NCBI RefSeq assembly: GCF_000744785.1 | Contig: NZ_JQMO01000003.1 | Location: forward strand, 1,364,001 to 1,428,000 | Reading direction: 5' to 3' | Source of the DNA: Kitasatospora azatica KCTC 9699 | Lineage (GTDB): Bacteria; Actinomycetota; Actinomycetes; Streptomycetales; Streptomycetaceae | DNA length: 64,000 bases | Part shown: positions 55,001-64,000 of the stretch, one piece after another | Layout of the letters: each line of letters starts with the position of its first letter | How positions within the stretch are numbered: position 1 is the stretch's first letter | Program-made: the position numbers and the translations under genes | The notes under the pieces: model-generated | Told to the model about the DNA's origin: nothing | What the model saw: only the letters and a program-made list of their open reading frames with translations | Database searches by the model: none

Positions 55001-58000
55001 GGGCCTGGGCTTCGATGGGGTCGCCGAGCTTGGTGCCGGTGCCGTGCGCCTCGACCGCGTCGATCTGACCCGGTGTCAGGCGGGCGTTGGTCAGGGCCTG
55101 GCGGATGACGCGTTGCTGCGAGGGCCCGTTGGGTGCGGTGAGGCCGTTGCTGGCGCCGTCCTGGTTGACGGCGCTGCCGCGCAGGACGGCGAGCACCTGG
55201 TGGCCGTTGCGCCGAGCGTCGGAGAGGCGTTCGACGAGGAGCATGCCGACGCCCTCGCCCCAGCCGGTGCCGTCCGCGTCCGAGGAGAACGCCTTGCAGC
55301 GGCCGTCGGCGGCCAGGCCGCGCTGGCGGCTGAAGGCGACGAAGGCGGCGGGGGTGGACATCACCGTCACGCCGCCCGCGAGCGCGAGGTCGCACTCGCC
55401 GTTGCGCAGCGCCTGAGCTGCGAGGTGGAGGGCGACCAGGGAGGACGAGCAGGCGGTGTCGACGCTGACGGCCGGGCCTTCCAGGCCCATGGTGTACGAG
55501 ATGCGGCCCGAGACGACGCTGGCCGCCGTGCCGGTCCCCAGGTACCCCTCGATCTGCTCCGGCGCGTGCTTAAGCAGGCCGATGTAGTCCTGGCCGTTGG
55601 TGCCGGCGAAGACGCCGGTGCGGCTGCCACGCAGCGAGGTGGGGTCGATGCCCGCGCGCTCCACCGTCTCCCAGGAGGTCTCCAGCAGCAGGCGCTGCTG
55701 CGGGTCCATCGCGAGGGCTTCGTACGGACTGATGCCGAAGAAGTCCGGGTCGAACTGGGTTGCGGTGTCCAGGAATCCACCCTCCTGGACGTAGCTGCTG
55801 CCCGGGTGGTCCGGGTCCGGGTGGAAGAGGGTCTGGAGGTCCCAGCCACGGGTGGTGGGGAAGCTGGCGACGGCGTCGGTGCCGCTGGTGAGCAACTGCC
55901 AGAGCTCGTCGGGGGAGTTGGCCTCCCCGGGGAAGCGGCAGCTCATGCCGATGATGGCCAGCGGTTCGTCGCTGTTGCTCGTGGTGGAGTTGAACTGGTT
56001 CTGCGGCAGATCGTCGTCGGTGCCGAGGAGTTCGGTGTGGAGGTGGTCGGCGAGGGCGTTGGGGGTGGGGTGGTCGAAGACGAGGGTGGCGGGGAGGTTG
56101 AGGTTGGTGGCCGCGTTGAGGCGGTTGCGCAGTTCGACGGCGGTGAGGGAGTCGAAGCCGAGTTCCTTGAAGGCGCGGCCGGCTTCGATGGTGGCGGCGT
56201 TCGCGTGGCCCAGGACCAGGGCGACCTGTTCGCGGACGAGGTCGAGCAGGAACTGGTCCCGCTCGGTGGCGGGGAGTGCGGTCAGGCGCGTGCGCAGGGC
56301 CGAGGCCTGGTCGCCCGGGGCGGAGTGGCCCTGGGGTGCGGACTCCAGAGCCGCGCGCGCCTCGGGCACCTGGTCGAACAGGGTGCTCGGCCGCGTCGAG
56401 GTGAACGAGACGGCGAGGCGTTGCCAGTCGATGTCGGCGATGGCGATGTGGGTGTCGCCGTTGTCGAGTGCGCGTTGGAGTGCGGTGATGGCGAGGTGGG
56501 GGGTCATGGGGGGCATGCCGCCGCGCTTGAGGCGTTCTTCGTTGGCGCCGGCGTCGATGAGCATGCCGGTGTCGGCCCAGGGGCCCCAGGCGATGGAGGT
56601 GGCGGGGAGGCCGTCGGTGTGGCGTTGGTGGGCGAGGGCGTCGAGGTAGGCGTTGGCGGCGGCGTAGTTGGCTTGGCCGGGGCTGCCGATGGTGCCGGCG
56701 ATGGAGGAGTAGAGGACGAAGGCGGTGAGGTCGTGGTCGCGGGTGAGGTCGTGGAGGTGGTGGGCGGTGTGGGCTTTGGCGGTGAGGACGGTGGTGAGGC
56801 GGTTGGGGGTGAGGGTGGTGATGGTGGCGTCGTCGAGGATGCCGGCGGTGTGGATGACGGCGGTGAGGTCGGGGTGTTGGGCGATGAGGTCGGCGAGGGC
56901 TTGGCGGTTGGTGGTGTCGCAGGCGGTGATGGTGACGCGGGTGCCGAGGGTTTGGAGTTCTTGGGTGAGTTGGGTGGCGCCGGGGGCGTTGGGGCCGCGT
57001 CGGCTGGTGAGGAGGAGGTGGGGGGCGCCGTGGTGGGCGAGGTGGCGGGCGAGGTGGGTGCCGAGGGCTCCGGTGCCGCCGGTGATGAGGGTGGTGCCGG
57101 TGGGGGTCCAGGCGCTGGTGTTGGTGTTGGTGGGGGCGTGGGTGAGGCGGCGGGTGTGGATGGCGGTGTCGCGTAGGGCGAGTTGGTCTTCGCCGGTGGT
57201 GTTGGTGAGGGCGGTGGTGAGTTGGGTGGTGGTGTGGTTGGTGATTGTGGTGGGGAGGTCGATGAGGCCGCCCCATTGGTCGGGGTGTTCGAGGGCGGCG
57301 ACGCGGCCCAGGCCCCAGATTTGTGCTTGTTCGGGGTTGTTGATGCGTTCGGTGGGGGTGGTGGAGACGGCGCTTTGGGTGAGGGCCCAGATGGGTGCGT
57401 CGATGCCGGTTTGGATGAGTGTCAGGGTGTCTTCGAGGTCCAGCAGGGAGACGATGCCGGAGGGGTCGGTGTTCTGGAGGGCGTCGGTGTTCTGGAGGGC
57501 GTCGATGGTGCGGGCCTGGACGGTGGCGCCGCCTTCGGCCAGGGCTTGGGTGGTCCAGTCGAGCAGCGGGTGGCCGTCGGTGGGGGTGACGACCAGCCAG
57601 GTACCGGTGAGCTGACGGGTCGACTGTTCGGTGAGCGAGTGCCAGGTCTCGCGGTAGCGCCAGGTGTCGACAGTCGCGTGGCTGCGTTGGTCCTTGCGCC
57701 AGGTGGAGAGCGCGGGCAGGACGGTGCTCAGTGGGGCGTCGGGGTCGAGCTGGAGGGTGGCAGCGAGGGCTTCGAAGTCCTGATCCTCCACGGCCTGCCA
57801 GAACTGGGCGTCCGCCGGATCCGCTGCCACCAGAGCGTTCTGGGGCGCGTCGAGCCAGTAGTGCTGGTGTTGGAAGGCGTAGGTGGGCAGGGGGGTGGTG
57901 GTGGCGCCGGTGCCGGTGTAGTAGGCGTTCCAGTTGATGGTGGTGCCGGTGGTGTGGAGTTCGGCGAGGGCGCGGGTGGCGGTGTGGGGTTCGGGGCGGT

Positions 58001-60557
58001 TGGCGCGCAGGAGGGGGATGGTGGTGGCGTTGTCGAGGGTGTCCTGGGTCATGGCGGTCAGGACGGTGTCGGGGCCGAGTTCCAGGAAGGTGGTTGCGCC
58101 TTCGGTGGCGAGGGTGGTGATGGCGTGGGTGTAGCGGACGGTTTCGCGGACGTGTCGGACCCAGTAGTCGGGGGTCTGGAGGTCCTGGGGGTCGGCGAGG
58201 GTGCCGGTGAGGTTGGAGACCAGGGGGATGGTCGGCTGGTTGTAGGTGAGGGAGGAGGCGATGGCTCGGAACTGGTCGAGCATCGGGTCCATGTGGGGGG
58301 AGTGGAAGGCGTGGCTGACCCGCAGGCGGCGGGTTTTGCGTCCTTGGTCCGCGAAGATCTGGGCGACGCTGGTGACGGTGTCGTCGTCCCCGGACAGGAC
58401 GATCGAGTTGGGGCCGTTGATGGCGGCGATGGAGATGCGGTCGGTGAGGTGGGGGGTGATCTCGTCTTCGGTGGCCTGGACGGCGATCATGGCGCCGCCG
58501 GTGGGGAGGGCCTGCATGAGGCGTCCGCGTGCGGCGACCAGGGTCGCGGCGTCCTGGAGGGTCCACAGGCCGGCGAGGTGGGCGGCGGTGACCTCGCCGA
58601 TGGAGTGCCCGGCGAGGAAGTCCGGCCGGATTCCCCAGGACTCGACGAGCCGGAACAGGGCGGTCTCCAGCGCGAACAGGGAGGCCTGCGTGTAGGCGGT
58701 CTGGTCGATCAATCCGCTGTCGCCGAAGACGACCTCGCGCAGCGGCGTGTCGAGGTGCTTGTCCAGCTCGGCGCACACCCGGTCGAAGGCTGCGGCGAAC
58801 ACCGGGAACGCCCCGTACAGCTCACGTCCCATCCCGGCCCGCTGGCTGCCCTGACCCGAGAACAGGAACGCGAGTTTTCCGCGTCCGGCCTGCCCGCGCA
58901 CCACACCAGCCGCATCCCGGCCCTCGGCCAGCGCGGCCAGCCCTTCGAGGAAGGCCTCCCGGCTGTCGGCGACCACGGCCGCCCGGTGCTCGAACGCCGA
59001 ACGCGTCGTCGCCAGCGAGTACGCCACATCCAGCGCCGAGGCACCGTCAGCCCGCACATGCTCCAGCAGCCGCTGCGCCTGCGCCCGGACCGCCTCCGCC
59101 GTGCGGCCGGAGAGGAGCCAGGGCAGGACGGCGGGCGCCGGCACCTCAACAGTCGGCTCGGCCTCCCGGGCGGGTGCCTGCTCCAGGATCACGTGCGCGT
59201 TCGTCCCGCTCAGGCCGAAGGCCGAGACGCTCGCGCGGCGGGGTTCACCGGTCTCGGGCCAGGGTGTGGCCTCGGTCAGCAGCTCGACCGCGCCCGCCGA
59301 CCAGTCGATCTGCGGGGACGGCTCGTCCACGTGCAGCGTCTTCGGCAGCACACCGTGCCGCATCGCCATGACCATCTTGATGACGCCGGCGACACCGGCC
59401 GCCGCCTGGGTGTGGCCGATGTTGGACTTCACCGAGCCGAGCCGCAGGGGCCGTTTGGCGGGCCGGTTCTGGCCGTACGTCGCGAGTAGCGCCTGCGCCT
59501 CGATCGGGTCGCCGAGCTTGGTGCCGGTGCCGTGGGCTTCGACGGCGTCGACCTGATCAGGTGTCAGGCGTGCGTTGGCCAGGGCCTGGCGAATCACGCG
59601 CTGCTGCGAAGGACCGTTCGGCGCGGTGAGCCCGTTGCTCGCCCCGTCCTGGTTGATCGCGCTGCCGCGCACCACCGCGAGGATCTGGTGTCCGTTGCGC
59701 TGGGCGTCGGAGAGGCGTTCGACGAGGAGCATGCCGACGCCCTCGCCCCAGCCCGTGCCGTCCGCCGCAGCCGCGAACGGCTTGCAGCGGCTGTCGGCGG
59801 CCAGGCCGCGCTGGCGGCTGAACTCCACGAAGGCGGCGGGGGTGGACATCACGGTCACACCACCGGCCAGCGCGAGGTCGCACTCGCCGTTGCGCAGCGC
59901 CTGTACGGCCATGTGCAGCGAGACCAGGGACGCGGAGCAGGCCGTGTCCACCGTCACCGCCGGGCCTTCCAGACCCAGCACGTAGGAGATACGACCCGAG
60001 GCGACGCTGGCCGCGTTGCCGGTGCCGAGGTACCCCTCAAGTCCTTCCGGCACCTCGGTCAGCAGCCTGACGTAGTCCTGGCCGTTGGTGCCAGCGAAGA
60101 CGCCGGTCCGGCTGCCGCGCAGGCTGGTCGGGTCGATGCCCGCACGCTCCACAGCCTCCCAGGAGGTCTCCAGCAGCAGGCGCTGCTGCGGGTCCATCGC
60201 CAGCGCCTCACGCGGCGAGATCCCGAAGAAGGCGGCATCGAACTGCCCGACCGCCTGGACGAACCCGCCTTCGCGCGCATAGGTCGTGCCGCGCCGGTCC
60301 GGGTCGGGGTCATAGAGGTCGGCGAGGTCCCACCCACGGTCCTCGGGGAACTCCGACACGGCGTCCCTGCCGTCGGCGAGCAGCTCCCAGAGTTCCTCCG
60401 GTGACCCGACGCCCCCCGGAAAGCGGCAGCTCATTCCGACAACGGCGATCGGCTCGCGCGATGCCACGGTGAGCTGTCGGTTCTGCTGCCGTAGGCGTTC
60501 ATTCTCCTTGAGCGATGCGCGCAGCGCTTCGAGAAACTTCTCGGGAGGCGTTTCCAT
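52062..60557 (-). CDS. Modular type I polyketide synthase, two modules plus thioesterase (terminal)
   Basis: About 2831 residues. ATG 60557 is preferred: GGAG lies 6 bases upstream. Domain order: N-terminal coiled-coil docking (3-30); KS (35-455, Cys207 in DTACSAS); AT (558-850, GHSIGEV and HAFHSP, predicted malonyl-CoA); KR (about 960-1390, [15 protein letters not shown] motif, catalytic Tyr near 1298 in NYAAAN: B1 type); ACP (Ser near 1470 in GFDSLTA). Module two: KS (1532-1950, Cys1703); AT (2066-2350, GHSQGEI and YASHSP, predicted methylmalonyl-CoA); ACP (Ser near 2477); TE (2580-2831, GHSAGGH and C-terminal GDHF). The last module has no reductive domain, as in PikAIV-type ends, so a 2-methyl-3-oxo terminus is released. 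Confidence 0.96.
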   Translation of the reverse strand: METPPEKFLEALRASLKENERLRQQNRQLTVASREPIAVVGMSCRFPGGVGSPEELWELLADGRDAVSEFPEDRGWDLADLYDPDPDRRGTTYAREGGFVQAVGQFDAAFFGISPREALAMDPQQRLLLETSWEAVERAGIDPTSLRGSRTGVFAGTNGQDYVRLLTEVPEGLEGYLGTGNAASVASGRISYVLGLEGPAVTVDTACSASLVSLHMAVQALRNGECDLALAGGVTVMSTPAAFVEFSRQRGLAADSRCKPFAAAADGTGWGEGVGMLLVERLSDAQRNGHQILAVVRGSAINQDGASNGLTAPNGPSQQRVIRQALANARLTPDQVDAVEAHGTGTKLGDPIEAQALLATYGQNRPAKRPLRLGSVKSNIGHTQAAAGVAGVIKMVMAMRHGVLPKTLHVDEPSPQIDWSAGAVELLTEATPWPETGEPRRASVSAFGLSGTNAHVILEQAPAREAEPTVEVPAPAVLPWLLSGRTAEAVRAQAQRLLEHVRADGASALDVAYSLATTRSAFEHRAAVVADSREAFLEGLAALAEGRDAAGVVRGQAGRGKLAFLFSGQGSQRAGMGRELYGAFPVFAAAFDRVCAELDKHLDTPLREVVFGDSGLIDQTAYTQASLFALETALFRLVESWGIRPDFLAGHSIGEVTAAHLAGLWTLQDAATLVAARGRLMQALPTGGAMIAVQATEDEITPHLTDRISIAAINGPNSIVLSGDDDTVTSVAQIFADQGRKTRRLRVSHAFHSPHMDPMLDQFRAIASSLTYNQPTIPLVSNLTGTLADPQDLQTPDYWVRHVRETVRYTHAITTLATEGATTFLELGPDTVLTAMTQDTLDNATTIPLLRANRPEPHTATRALAELHTTGTTINWNAYYTGTGATTTPLPTYAFQHQHYWLDAPQNALVAADPADAQFWQAVEDQDFEALAATLQLDPDAPLSTVLPALSTWRKDQRSHATVDTWRYRETWHSLTEQSTRQLTGTWLVVTPTDGHPLLDWTTQALAEGGATVQARTIDALQNTDALQNTDPSGIVSLLDLEDTLTLIQTGIDAPIWALTQSAVSTTPTERINNPEQAQIWGLGRVAALEHPDQWGGLIDLPTTITNHTTTQLTTALTNTTGEDQLALRDTAIHTRRLTHAPTNTNTSAWTPTGTTLITGGTGALGTHLARHLAHHGAPHLLLTSRRGPNAPGATQLTQELQTLGTRVTITACDTTNRQALADLIAQHPDLTAVIHTAGILDDATITTLTPNRLTTVLTAKAHTAHHLHDLTRDHDLTAFVLYSSIAGTIGSPGQANYAAANAYLDALAHQRHTDGLPATSIAWGPWADTGMLIDAGANEERLKRGGMPPMTPHLAITALQRALDNGDTHIAIADIDWQRLAVSFTSTRPSTLFDQVPEARAALESAPQGHSAPGDQASALRTRLTALPATERDQFLLDLVREQVALVLGHANAATIEAGRAFKELGFDSLTAVELRNRLNAATNLNLPATLVFDHPTPNALADHLHTELLGTDDDLPQNQFNSTTSNSDEPLAIIGMSCRFPGEANSPDELWQLLTSGTDAVASFPTTRGWDLQTLFHPDPDHPGSSYVQEGGFLDTATQFDPDFFGISPYEALAMDPQQRLLLETSWETVERAGIDPTSLRGSRTGVFAGTNGQDYIGLLKHAPEQIEGYLGTGTAASVVSGRISYTMGLEGPAVSVDTACSSSLVALHLAAQALRNGECDLALAGGVTVMSTPAAFVAFSRQRGLAADGRCKAFSSDADGTGWGEGVGMLLVERLSDARRNGHQVLAVLRGSAVNQDGASNGLTAPNGPSQQRVIRQALTNARLTPGQIDAVEAHGTGTKLGDPIEAQALLATYGQNRPDGRPLHLGSVKSNIGHTQAAAGVAGVIKMVEALRHGVLPKTLHVNEPTPEVDWSAGTVELLTEATAWPETGEPRRAAVSAFGISGTNAHVILEQAPAQDAEPPVPATEPSVLPWLVSARTPDALQAQAQQLLTHLQAHPELTPLDVAHSLATTRTAFEHRAAIIGEGHEGLLAGLTALAEGSEADNVVRGTAFGSRGRTVFVFPGQGAQWAGMAVELLDTSPVFAQRIAECEQALAPFVDWSLTGVLRETEGAPSLERVDVVQPVLFAVMVSLAALWQSYGVQPAAVIGHSQGEIAAAVVAGALTLEDGARVAALRSKAITALAGRGGMLSIPLPLNEIQAELATRPDGGLAIAAVNGPTSIVVSGETQALDELQAHYQAEGVRARRIPVDYASHSPQVEDLEAELAVLLADLAPGEAQVAFHSTVTTELTDTTTLDGAYWYRNLRQTVRFEETVRALIDQGHTTFIEISPHPVLTYGIDQTAETTDNPDTILITGTLRRNESSHHRFLTSLTTLHTHGHPTNLTPLLTGGTTTQLPTYAFQHRHYWLEAAPTGNADLTSAPAAPSMAKQLRSAPDAERDSLLLNLVRREAAAVLGHASAEAIDPARGFFDLGFDSLTAVKLRNRLASATDLRLPAALLFEQSTPTAVAAFLRTKLDQAGAPAEDAVAPEAAPATETTADRPPRAEVVPAGLVALFRQSFSTGQNAAGNDLLIAASRLRQSFDGNTAFAHIPRPVRLATGSARPSLICFPAVVATAGPQQYSRFAAALRDRRQVSVLPQPGFIEGESVPETFDALVRLQAEAVLRYAGEEPFVLAGHSAGGHVAHAVTERLEALGAAPAGLVLLDSPWPGTEVSQRVGDAMLGIVFDREQKLGGDLMNATRLTAMGAYHRILPEWHPEEVNTPTLLVRATDQIPLGSDATANTDASDRLHIEWQLKHDETSVPGDHFTIVENHAATTADAVEEWLTEVL
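56376..59160 (-). repeat. Long near-identical repeat, copy A (AT-KR region)
   Basis: This stretch of the terminal PKS is almost identical at nucleotide level to 61162-63950 in the neighbouring PKS. The match starts abruptly at 56376 (equal to 61162). Only two short linkers (near 57600-57665 and 57790-57860) diverge strongly, and two 18-bp in-frame repeat differences occur. Confidence 0.85.
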
Positions 60558-60582
60558 TACAGGCTCCACAATTCACGCATCG

Positions 60583-63500
60583 TCAGGAATCGGTGCTTTC
60601 GAATGCCATCCGGAGCAAGTCCTCGGCATCCATCGTGTCGATCGACTCGATCGACTGAGGGCGAATCTCGTTGGGCTCCGTGGACTGTTCCTCGCCGTGG
60701 AAGTCGGCCATCCGCAGCAGGACGTCCAGCAGGCCGGCATCGCGTAGCTGGGCCAGCGGGATGGTGGCCAGTGCCTCCCGGACGCCGAGCTCCTGAGAGT
60801 CCTGGCCCGAATCCCTGTCGGTGCCGAGGAGTTCGGTGCCGAGGTGGTCGGCGAGGGCAGCCGGTGTCGGGTAGTCGAAGACGAGGGTGGCGGGGAGGTT
60901 GAGGTTGGTGGCCGCGTTCAGTCGGTTGCGCAGCTCGACGGCGGTGAGGGAGTCGAAACCGAGCTCCTTGAACGCGCGGTCGGCCTCGATGCCGGTCGGG
61001 TTGGGGTGCGCGAGGACCAGCGCCACGTGCTCGCGCACGAGGTTGAGGAGATGGCGGGGGCGCTCTACGGCGGGGAGCCGGCTGAGCTGGTCGGCCAGGC
61101 TCTGCTGATGCGCGGGGGTGACGCCGACCTCAGGCGCGCCGGCGGCCTCGGGGATGCCCTGGAACAGGGTGCTCGGCCGCGTCGAGGTGAACGAGACGGC
61201 GAGGCGTTGCCAGTCGATGTCGGCGATGGCGATGTGGGTGTCGCCGTTGTCGAGTGCGCGTTGGAGTGCGGTGATGGCGAGGTGGGGGGTCATGGGGGGC
61301 ATGCCGCCGCGCTTGAGGCGTTCTTCGTTGGCGCCGGCGTCGATGAGCATGCCGGTGTCGGCCCAGGGGCCCCAGGCGATGGAGGTGGCGGGGAGGCCGT
61401 CGGTGTGGCGTTGGTGGGCGAGGGCGTCGAGGTAGGCGTTGGCGGCGGCGTAGTTGGCTTGGCCGGGGCTGCCGATGGTGCCGGCGATGGAGGAGTAGAG
61501 GACGAAGGCGGTGAGGTCGTGGTCGCGGGTGAGGTCGTGGAGGTGGTGGGCGGTGTGGGCTTTGGCGGTGAGGACGGTGGTGAGGCGGTTGGGGGTGAGG
61601 GTGGTGATGGTGGCGTCGTCGAGGATGCCGGCGGTGTGGATGACGGCGGTGAGGTCGGGGTGTTGGGCGATGAGGTTGGCGAGGGCTTGGCGGTTGGTGG
61701 TGTCGCAGGCGGTGATGGTGACGCGGGTGCCGAGGGTTTGGAGTTCTTGGGTGAGTTGGGTGGCGCCGGGGGCGTTGGGGCCGCGTCGGCTGGTGAGGAG
61801 GAGGTGGGGGGCGCCGTGGTGGGCGAGGTGGCGGGCGAGGTGGGTGCCGAGGGCTCCGGTGCCGCCGGTGATGAGGGTGGTGCCGGTGGGGGTCCAGGCG
61901 CTGGTGATGGTGTTGGTGTTGGTGTTGGTGTTGGTGGGGGCGTGGGTGAGGCGGCGGGTGTGGATGGCGGTGTCGCGTAGGGCGAGTTGGTCTTCGCCGG
62001 TGGTGTTGGTGAGGGCGGTGGTGAGTTGGGTGGTGGTGTGGTTGGTGATTGTGGTCGGGAGGTCGATGAGGCCGCCCCATTGGTCGGGGTGTTCGAGGGC
62101 GGCGACGCGGCCCAGGCCCCAGATTTGTGCTTGTTCGGGGTTGTTGATGCGTTCGGTGGGGGTGGTGGAGACGGCGCTTTGGGTGAGGGCCCAGATGGGT
62201 GCGTCGATGCCGGTTTGGATGAGTGTCAGGGTGTCTTCCAGGTCCAGCATGGAGACGATGCCGGAGGGGTTGGTGTTCTGGAGGGCGTCGATGGTGCGGG
62301 TCTGGACGGTGGCGCCGCCTTCGGCCAGGGCTTGGGTGGTCCAGTCGAGCAGCGGGTGGCCGTCGGTGGGGGTGACGATCAGCCAGGTACCGGACAGAGA
62401 GGAACTGTTGGTGGTTGACAGGGGCTTCCAGGTGATCTGGTAGCGCCAGGTGTCGACGGCCGAACGGTCGCGTTGGTCCTTGCGCCAGGTCGACAGTGCC
62501 GGGAGCACGGTGCTCAGTGGGGCGTCGGGGTCGAGCTGGAGGGTGGCAGCGAGGGCTTCGAAGTCCTGATCGTCCACGGCCTGCCAGAACTGGGCGTCCG
62601 TCGTGTCGACTACCTCGTCTGCCGACGTCTCCTCAGGACCTTCGAGCCAGTAGTGCTGGTGTTGGAAGGCGTAGGTGGGCAGGGGGGTGGTGGTGGCGCC
62701 GGTGCCCGCGTAGTACGTGGACCAGTTGATGGTGGTGCCGGTGGTGTGGAGTTCGGCGAGGGCGCGGGTGGCGGTGTGGGGTTCGGGGCGGTTGGCGCGC
62801 AGGAGGGGGATGGTGGTGGCGTTGTCGAGGGTGTCCTGGGTCATGGCGGTCAGGACGGTGTCGGGGCCGAGTTCCAGGAAGGTGGTTGCGCCTTCGGTGG
62901 CGAGGGTGGTGATGGCGTGGGTGTAGCGGACGGTTTCGCGGACGTGTCGGACCCAGTAGTCGGGGGTCTGGAGGTCCTGGGGGTCGGCGAGGGTGCCGGT
63001 GAGGTTGGAGACCAGGGGGATGGTCGGCTGGTTGTAGGTGAGGGAGGAGGCGATGGCTCGGAACTGGTCGAGCATCGGGTCCATGTGGGGGGAGTGGAAG
63101 GCGTGGCTGACCCGCAGGCGGCGGGTTTTGCGTCCTTGGTCCGCGAAGATGTGGGCGACGCTGGTGATGGTGTCGTCGTCCCCGGACAGGACGATCGAGT
63201 TGGGGCCGTTGATGGCGGCGATGGAGATGCGGTCGGTGAGGTGGGGGGTGATCTCGTCTTCGGTGGCCTGGACGGCGATCATGGCGCCGCCGGTGGGGAG
63301 GGCCTGCATGAGGCGTCCGCGTGCGGCGACCAGGGTCGCGGCGTCCTGGAGGGTCCACAGGCCGGCGAGGTGGGCGGCGGTGACCTCGCCGATGGAGTGC
63401 CCGGCGAGGAAGTCCGGCCGGATTCCCCAGGACTCGACGAGCCGGAACAGCGCGGTCTCCAGCGCGAACAACGCTGCCTGCGTGTAGGCGGTCTGGTCGA

Positions 63501-64000
63501 TCAACCCGCTGTCGCCGAAGACGACCTCGCGCAGCGGCGTGTCGAGGTGCTTGTCCAGCTCGGCGCACACCCGGTCGAAGGCTGCGGCGAACACCGGGAA
63601 CGCCCCGTACAGCTCGCGTCCCATCCCCGCGCGCTGGCTGCCCTGACCGGAGAACAGGAAGGCGAGTTTTCCGCGTCCGGCCTGCCCGCGCACCACACCA
63701 GCCGCCTCCCGGCCCTCGGTCAGCGCGGCCAGTCCGTCGAGGAAGGCCTCCCGGCTGTCGGCGACCACGGCCGCCCGGTGCTCGAACGCCGAACGCGTCG
63801 TCGCCAGCGAGTACGCCACATCCAGCGCCGAGGCCGCGTTGTCCCGCACATGCACGAGCAGCCGCTGCGCCTGCGCCCGGACCGCCTCCGCCGTGCGGCC
63901 GGAGAGGAGCCACGGCAGCACCGCCGGGGCCGCCACCTCAACCGCAGCCGCCTCGCTCGCCACCTCGGGCGCCTGCTCCAGGATCACGTGAGCGTTGGTC
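60583..64000 (-). CDS. Modular type I polyketide synthase, 3' part (AT-KR-ACP and docking domain)
   Basis: The open frame continues past the right edge; the first residues seen, [11 protein letters not shown], are the end of a KS. Then come AT (FLFSGQGSQ near 63670, GHSIGEV near 63395, HAFHSP near 63095: malonyl type), KR (TGGTGALG near 61875, ILDD near 61625, NYAAAN near 61450: B1 type) and ACP (GFDSLTA near 60950). The last ~75 residues are a C-terminal docking domain, with helices such as [16 protein letters not shown] and the terminal [14 protein letters not shown]. The next PKS starts 25 bases downstream with a matching N-terminal coiled coil, so this module hands its chain to it. Confidence 0.93.
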   Translation of the reverse strand, partial: TNAHVILEQAPEVASEAAAVEVAAPAVLPWLLSGRTAEAVRAQAQRLLVHVRDNAASALDVAYSLATTRSAFEHRAAVVADSREAFLDGLAALTEGREAAGVVRGQAGRGKLAFLFSGQGSQRAGMGRELYGAFPVFAAAFDRVCAELDKHLDTPLREVVFGDSGLIDQTAYTQAALFALETALFRLVESWGIRPDFLAGHSIGEVTAAHLAGLWTLQDAATLVAARGRLMQALPTGGAMIAVQATEDEITPHLTDRISIAAINGPNSIVLSGDDDTITSVAHIFADQGRKTRRLRVSHAFHSPHMDPMLDQFRAIASSLTYNQPTIPLVSNLTGTLADPQDLQTPDYWVRHVRETVRYTHAITTLATEGATTFLELGPDTVLTAMTQDTLDNATTIPLLRANRPEPHTATRALAELHTTGTTINWSTYYAGTGATTTPLPTYAFQHQHYWLEGPEETSADEVVDTTDAQFWQAVDDQDFEALAATLQLDPDAPLSTVLPALSTWRKDQRDRSAVDTWRYQITWKPLSTTNSSSLSGTWLIVTPTDGHPLLDWTTQALAEGGATVQTRTIDALQNTNPSGIVSMLDLEDTLTLIQTGIDAPIWALTQSAVSTTPTERINNPEQAQIWGLGRVAALEHPDQWGGLIDLPTTITNHTTTQLTTALTNTTGEDQLALRDTAIHTRRLTHAPTNTNTNTNTITSAWTPTGTTLITGGTGALGTHLARHLAHHGAPHLLLTSRRGPNAPGATQLTQELQTLGTRVTITACDTTNRQALANLIAQHPDLTAVIHTAGILDDATITTLTPNRLTTVLTAKAHTAHHLHDLTRDHDLTAFVLYSSIAGTIGSPGQANYAAANAYLDALAHQRHTDGLPATSIAWGPWADTGMLIDAGANEERLKRGGMPPMTPHLAITALQRALDNGDTHIAIADIDWQRLAVSFTSTRPSTLFQGIPEAAGAPEVGVTPAHQQSLADQLSRLPAVERPRHLLNLVREHVALVLAHPNPTGIEADRAFKELGFDSLTAVELRNRLNAATNLNLPATLVFDYPTPAALADHLGTELLGTDRDSGQDSQELGVREALATIPLAQLRDAGLLDVLLRMADFHGEEQSTEPNEIRPQSIESIDTMDAEDLLRMAFESTDS
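61162..63950 (-). repeat. Long near-identical repeat, copy B (AT-KR region)
   Basis: This is the partner of 56376-59160, about 4.79 kb away and in the same orientation. Copy B has an extra 18 bp of Thr-Asn codons near 61905-61935 and lacks an 18-bp duplication present in copy A near 57475-57500. Confidence 0.85.

Noticed and set aside
53787..59489. Very long plus-strand open frames (about 1129 and 768 codons) opposite the PKS
   Set aside because: They are antisense shadows of a high-GC coding strand: Gly/Val/Ala-rich translations with no motif, while the minus strand gives complete KS-AT-KR-ACP-TE domains.
56376..63950. CRISPR-like or transposon repeats
   Set aside because: The repeats are long, in-frame coding PKS domains with no spacers, terminal inverted repeats or transposase.

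Overview
This is about 64 kb of GC-rich chromosome from a streptomycete-type actinomycete (Streptomyces, Kitasatospora or a close relative). The evidence is the strong third-position GC bias, GTG/TTG starts, GTGA/ATGA stop-start overlaps, leaderless TAGGCT-N7-start genes, and the gene order tRNA-Arg/argS/lysA/hom/thrC/thrB/rho/LCP/rpmE/prfA/prmC/Sua5/LMW-PTP/glyA-like/wecA-like, which I recall as the Streptomyces core order that normally leads into the atp operon. The species cannot be fixed from sequence alone.

Layout. 1-6.7 kb: a GtrA-like membrane protein; the deletion remnant of a YhgE/Pip-like membrane gene; a MarR regulator with an MFS drug exporter and a readable promoter/operator; a PiT phosphate transporter with a PHO box and a small membrane partner; and a secreted NlpC/P60 endopeptidase. 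6.7-17.8 kb: a divergent cluster with two amino-acid ABC permeases, one ATPase, two lipoprotein binding proteins, a luciferase-like flavin monooxygenase, a GNAT acetyltransferase, an FAD/NAD(P)-binding oxidoreductase and a downstream FdhF/YdeP-type molybdoenzyme. A 25-codon Cys-containing leader peptide precedes the monooxygenase. The composition resembles the Bacillus ytmI/tcyJKLMN operon for S-modified cysteine use. 17.8-20.2 kb: a pseudokinase next to an active Ser/Thr kinase. 20.3-28.6 kb: FAH-family hydrolase, TetR regulator, rhomboid-like membrane protein, DUF885 protein, second DHA2 exporter, secreted S1 peptidase, small secreted protein, tRNA-Arg(CCG) and a single-domain response regulator.

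28.6-46.3 kb is the core block: argS, lysA and the threonine pathway (hom-thrC, thrB), then rho with a 644-nt leader, an LCP ligase, rpmE, prfA, prmC, a Sua5-type enzyme, a low-molecular-weight phosphatase, an SHMT-like protein lacking conserved active-site residues, and a WecA/MraY-family transferase preceded by an overlapping short ORF. The atp operon expected next is absent.

46.3-64 kb, all on the minus strand, is the downstream end of a modular type I polyketide gene cluster. It holds the 3' end of one PKS gene (AT-KR-ACP plus docking domain), a complete terminal PKS (KS-AT-KR-ACP-KS-AT-ACP-TE), a type II thioesterase, an MGT-type glycosyltransferase, GDP-mannose 4,6-dehydratase and GDP-L-fucose synthase genes, then a metallophosphoesterase and a Sfp-type phosphopantetheinyl transferase. 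The visible modules predict a 2-methyl-3-oxo-5,7-dihydroxy carboxyl terminus released by the TE, possibly glycosylated with a GDP-mannose-derived 6-deoxyhexose. The cluster continues past the right edge.
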